Below, in pieces: positions 5,168 through 6,861 of a stretch of DNA of 6,861 bases. How positions within the stretch are numbered: the first letter of the stretch is position 1; every line of letters starts with the position of its first letter. Both the position numbers and the translations under genes were made by a program. Below the pieces are notes generated by a model that was not told where the DNA came from, did no database searches, and saw nothing but the letters and a program-made list of their open reading frames with translations. Source of the stretch: an uncultured Eisenbergiella sp. (GTDB lineage Bacteria > Bacillota > Clostridia > Lachnospirales > Lachnospiraceae); contig CARDPF010000174.1 of NCBI GenBank assembly GCA_948960675.1, positions 1 to 6,861 of the forward strand, written 5' to 3'.

Positions 5168-6398
5168 GGAAAGTATCATTTTTCATATTGATGTGAATGC
5201 GGCCTTCCTTTCCTGGGAGGCCGTTTACCGTCTGGCCCACAAGGGGGAAAAACAGGATTTGCGGGAAACGGTATCTGCGGTAGGGGGAGACGTTACCCTG
5301 CGGCACGGAATCATACTGGCCAAGTCCATTCCCGCCAAAAGCCATGGAATCAGGACGGGGGAAACGGTTTTGGAGGCGAAAAGAAAGTGTCCGGGGCTGC
5401 TACTTGTACCGCCCGATTATAGCCTGTATGAGAAATGTTCGGCCGCTTTTATGGGGATTGTGCGGGAATATTCGGATGTGGTGGAGCAGTATAGCATAGA
5501 CGAAGCGTTTGTGGATATGAGCGCAAGCTGTCACCTGTTCGGACCCCCAAAGGAGGTGGCGGTACAGATCAAAGACCGCATCCACAGGGAACTGGGCTTT
5601 ACGGTCAATGTGGGGATATCCGTCAACAGGCTGCTTGCCAAGATGGCTTCGGATTTTCGCAAGCCCGACCGGGTGCATACCCTGTATCCGGAAGAGATCC
5701 CCAAAAAAATGTGGCCGCTTTTGGTATCTGATTTGTTTTTTGTGGGACGGGCTACCACCGATAAGCTGTTCTCCATGGGGATCAGAACGATTGGGGAGCT
5801 GGCGAATGCCGATCCTGCATGGATCAAAAGCAGGCTGAAGAAACAGGGGGAAATGGTCTGGGGCTTTGCCAATGGGATTGACCTTTCCCCCGTGACGGCA
5901 AGGCCTGCCCCCAATAAAGGATATGGAAACAGTACCACGACGCCCTTTGACGTGGCGGATGTAGACACTGCGGCGCAGGTGCTGCTGGCCCTTTCGGAGA
6001 CGGTGGGGAGCCGGCTGCGCGCGGATGGGGTACAGGCCGGCGTGGTATCCGTGGGGATCCGGTATACGGATCTGTCTTATGTTTCGCACCAGAAAAAGCT
6101 GCAAAGCGCGACGGATCTGACATGGGAAATCTATGAGGCGGCCTGTGGGCTGTTCGTGGAATTGTGGGACAAAAGGCCCGTCAGGCATCTGGGGGTACAC
6201 ACGGGTCAGGTAGACAGTGCAGGCGGGGGGAGGCAGCTTGGCCTGTTTGACGAGATTGATTATGAGAAGCTTAGCAGGGTGGAGCGGACTGTGGATGAGG
6301 TCAGAAAACGTTTCGGGGCAGATGCCGTGATGCGCGCCACATTTTTAAACCGTCCCATCCATCATATGAGCGGCGGAAACATAGGGAGGAACGGATAA
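5166..6398 (+). CDS. dinB: DNA polymerase IV (Y-family translesion polymerase)
   Basis: Error-prone Y-family polymerase that extends past DNA lesions, recruited to stalled forks by the beta clamp. From TTG 5166 it has 410 residues, a normal Firmicute length. Catalytic residues are visible: D9 in FHIDVN, D112 and E113 in YSIDEAF (109-115). F14 sits at the steric-gate position that excludes ribonucleotides. RHGIILAKS (46-54) and the palm motif NRLLAKMASDFRKP (154-167) are typical. A helix-hairpin-helix-like thumb is at about 186-235 (FFVGRATTDKLFSMGIRTIGEL) and the little-finger domain at about 253-395. QLGLF (357-361) is a canonical clamp-binding peptide. No truncation or frameshift is seen. 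Expression is probably SOS-controlled through the two operator candidates at 5121-5132 and 5156-5167. The stop codon TAA shares its last A with the ATG of the next gene, implying translational coupling. Confidence 0.97.
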   Translation: MESIIFHIDVNAAFLSWEAVYRLAHKGEKQDLRETVSAVGGDVTLRHGIILAKSIPAKSHGIRTGETVLEAKRKCPGLLLVPPDYSLYEKCSAAFMGIVREYSDVVEQYSIDEAFVDMSASCHLFGPPKEVAVQIKDRIHRELGFTVNVGISVNRLLAKMASDFRKPDRVHTLYPEEIPKKMWPLLVSDLFFVGRATTDKLFSMGIRTIGELANADPAWIKSRLKKQGEMVWGFANGIDLSPVTARPAPNKGYGNSTTTPFDVADVDTAAQVLLALSETVGSRLRADGVQAGVVSVGIRYTDLSYVSHQKKLQSATDLTWEIYEAACGLFVELWDKRPVRHLGVHTGQVDSAGGGRQLGLFDEIDYEKLSRVERTVDEVRKRFGADAVMRATFLNRPIHHMSGGNIGRNG

Positions 6399-6709
6399 TG
6401 GCATTTGGGGCAGGGACAAATCCGCCGGAGGCGGATGCAGGAAACGTCAGGGGAGGACAGGAGAAGATTGCCTGCGCGTGTTGGTTTACAAGTACAGGCA
6501 GGGTAATGCCGCTGATGCTTAAGATACAGGATGAAGACGGACAAATCCGGACAATCCGCGAGATTGCGGTGCACTCCCAGCAAAAGAAGCGGTATGCGGG
6601 CATACCTTCCATAGAATACGACTGTACGCTGGCACTTTGCGGACAGCGTGTGAGGGCCCGGCTGATTTACTACCAGTCGGAAAACAGGTGGGTACTCAAC
6701 TTCCGGTAA
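6398..6709 (+). CDS. Small protein of unknown function coupled to dinB
   Basis: I do not recognise a named family. The 103-residue product starts at ATG 6398, which overlaps the dinB stop by one base (TAATG) and has AGGGAGGA (6383-6390), 7 bases upstream; the gene is therefore probably translated by coupling to dinB and induced with it. Residues 1-22 are Gly/Ala/Pro-rich and look disordered. From about 23 the sequence alternates short strands and turns: ACWFTSTGRVMPLML (27-41), an acidic turn QDEDGQ (44-49), IREIAVHSQQKKRYAG (53-68), then YDCTLALCGQRVRARLIYYQ (74-93) and RWVLNF at the end. This suggests a small beta-barrel or SH3-like fold, with C26, C28, C76 and C81 as possible metal or disulfide residues. 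There is no signal peptide or membrane segment. The position suggests a DNA polymerase IV accessory or regulator; that is inference only. Confidence 0.8.
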   Translation: MAFGAGTNPPEADAGNVRGGQEKIACACWFTSTGRVMPLMLKIQDEDGQIRTIREIAVHSQQKKRYAGIPSIEYDCTLALCGQRVRARLIYYQSENRWVLNFR

Positions 6710-6750
6710 AAGAACCGGTATCCCCGTGACCGTTCGCATAGTACCCCCCT

Positions 6751-6816
6751 GCCGCCAAATTCCCATCCCCAACCTACCAACACGCTGCCCGGGCCCATGG
6801 CTAAACGAAATGACAT
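6751..6816 (-). repeat. 66-bp dispersed repeat, copy B (inverted partner of 4002-4067)
   Basis: Its reverse complement matches 4002-4067 at 60 of 66 positions without gaps. It begins 41 bases after the stop of the small gene behind dinB. Its first 14 bases, GCCGCCAAATTCCC, are identical to 2250-2263 in the hairpin after cobS. With copy A it brackets the SRAP-palindrome-dinB-small gene segment. The bases between the gene and the repeat (6710-6750) contain a weak bulged stem and no U-tract, so no terminator is claimed there. Confidence 0.85.
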
Positions 6817-6846
6817 GATTGCGGGAGCGCAGAGCGCGAAGCAATC
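6817..6846 (+). repeat. Nested hairpin directly adjoining repeat copy B
   Basis: GATTGC (6817-6822) pairs with GCAATC (6841-6846), and inside them GCGC-AGA-GCGC (6827-6837) forms a second stem. It directly abuts repeat copy B and is absent from the corresponding flank of copy A. It may be the start of another repeat that continues past the window edge. Confidence 0.55.
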
Positions 6847-6861
6847 CGTGGTATCATAGGG

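Noticed and set aside
5400..6200. 266-codon minus-strand frame opposite dinB
   Set aside because: It lies wholly inside dinB with typical shadow composition and no domain.

Overview
The window reads as chromosomal DNA of a Firmicute, most likely a gut-type Clostridium relative (Lachnospiraceae or similar). This rests on strong AGGAGG-type ribosome sites, a Bacillus/Clostridium-type SOS box, a YerB-like DUF3048 lipoprotein, a DUF402 protein and a ROK glucokinase-type enzyme. The taxonomic call is inference from protein style, since there is no rRNA or other marker gene. Six protein genes are well supported, plus one small conserved-looking gene of unknown function. No tRNA, rRNA, CRISPR array or transposase gene was found.

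Left part (1-2164, + strand): a GC-rich, hairpin-rich leader precedes a secreted DUF3048 lipoprotein gene. After 45 bases comes a divergent cobS-like membrane protein gene (last-step cobalamin synthase family), whose second conserved motif is altered. The two are probably co-transcribed. A 44-bp-arm hairpin (2182-2287) fills the gap to the convergent gene.

Middle part (2315-3954, - strand): a DUF402 protein gene with a clear sigma-A-type promoter (TTGACT-17-TAAAAT) is followed by a ROK-family sugar kinase gene, probably as a two-gene operon running leftward.

Right part (4002-6816, + strand): this is the most interesting segment. It holds an SRAP/YedK-type abasic-site DNA-crosslinking protein, a 322-bp near-palindrome, dinB (DNA polymerase IV) and a small unknown gene that overlaps the dinB stop codon. 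dinB has its own promoter with one SOS-box-like palindrome in the spacer and a second one running into its TTG start codon. SRAP and DinB both carry a QxxLF peptide of the type that binds the beta sliding clamp. The whole DNA-damage module is bracketed by two 66-bp copies of one repeat in opposite orientation (60 of 66 positions identical). A shorter relative of that repeat forms the arms of the hairpin after cobS, so this is probably a dispersed intergenic repeat family. Whether the bracketing means mobility is not shown by this sequence.
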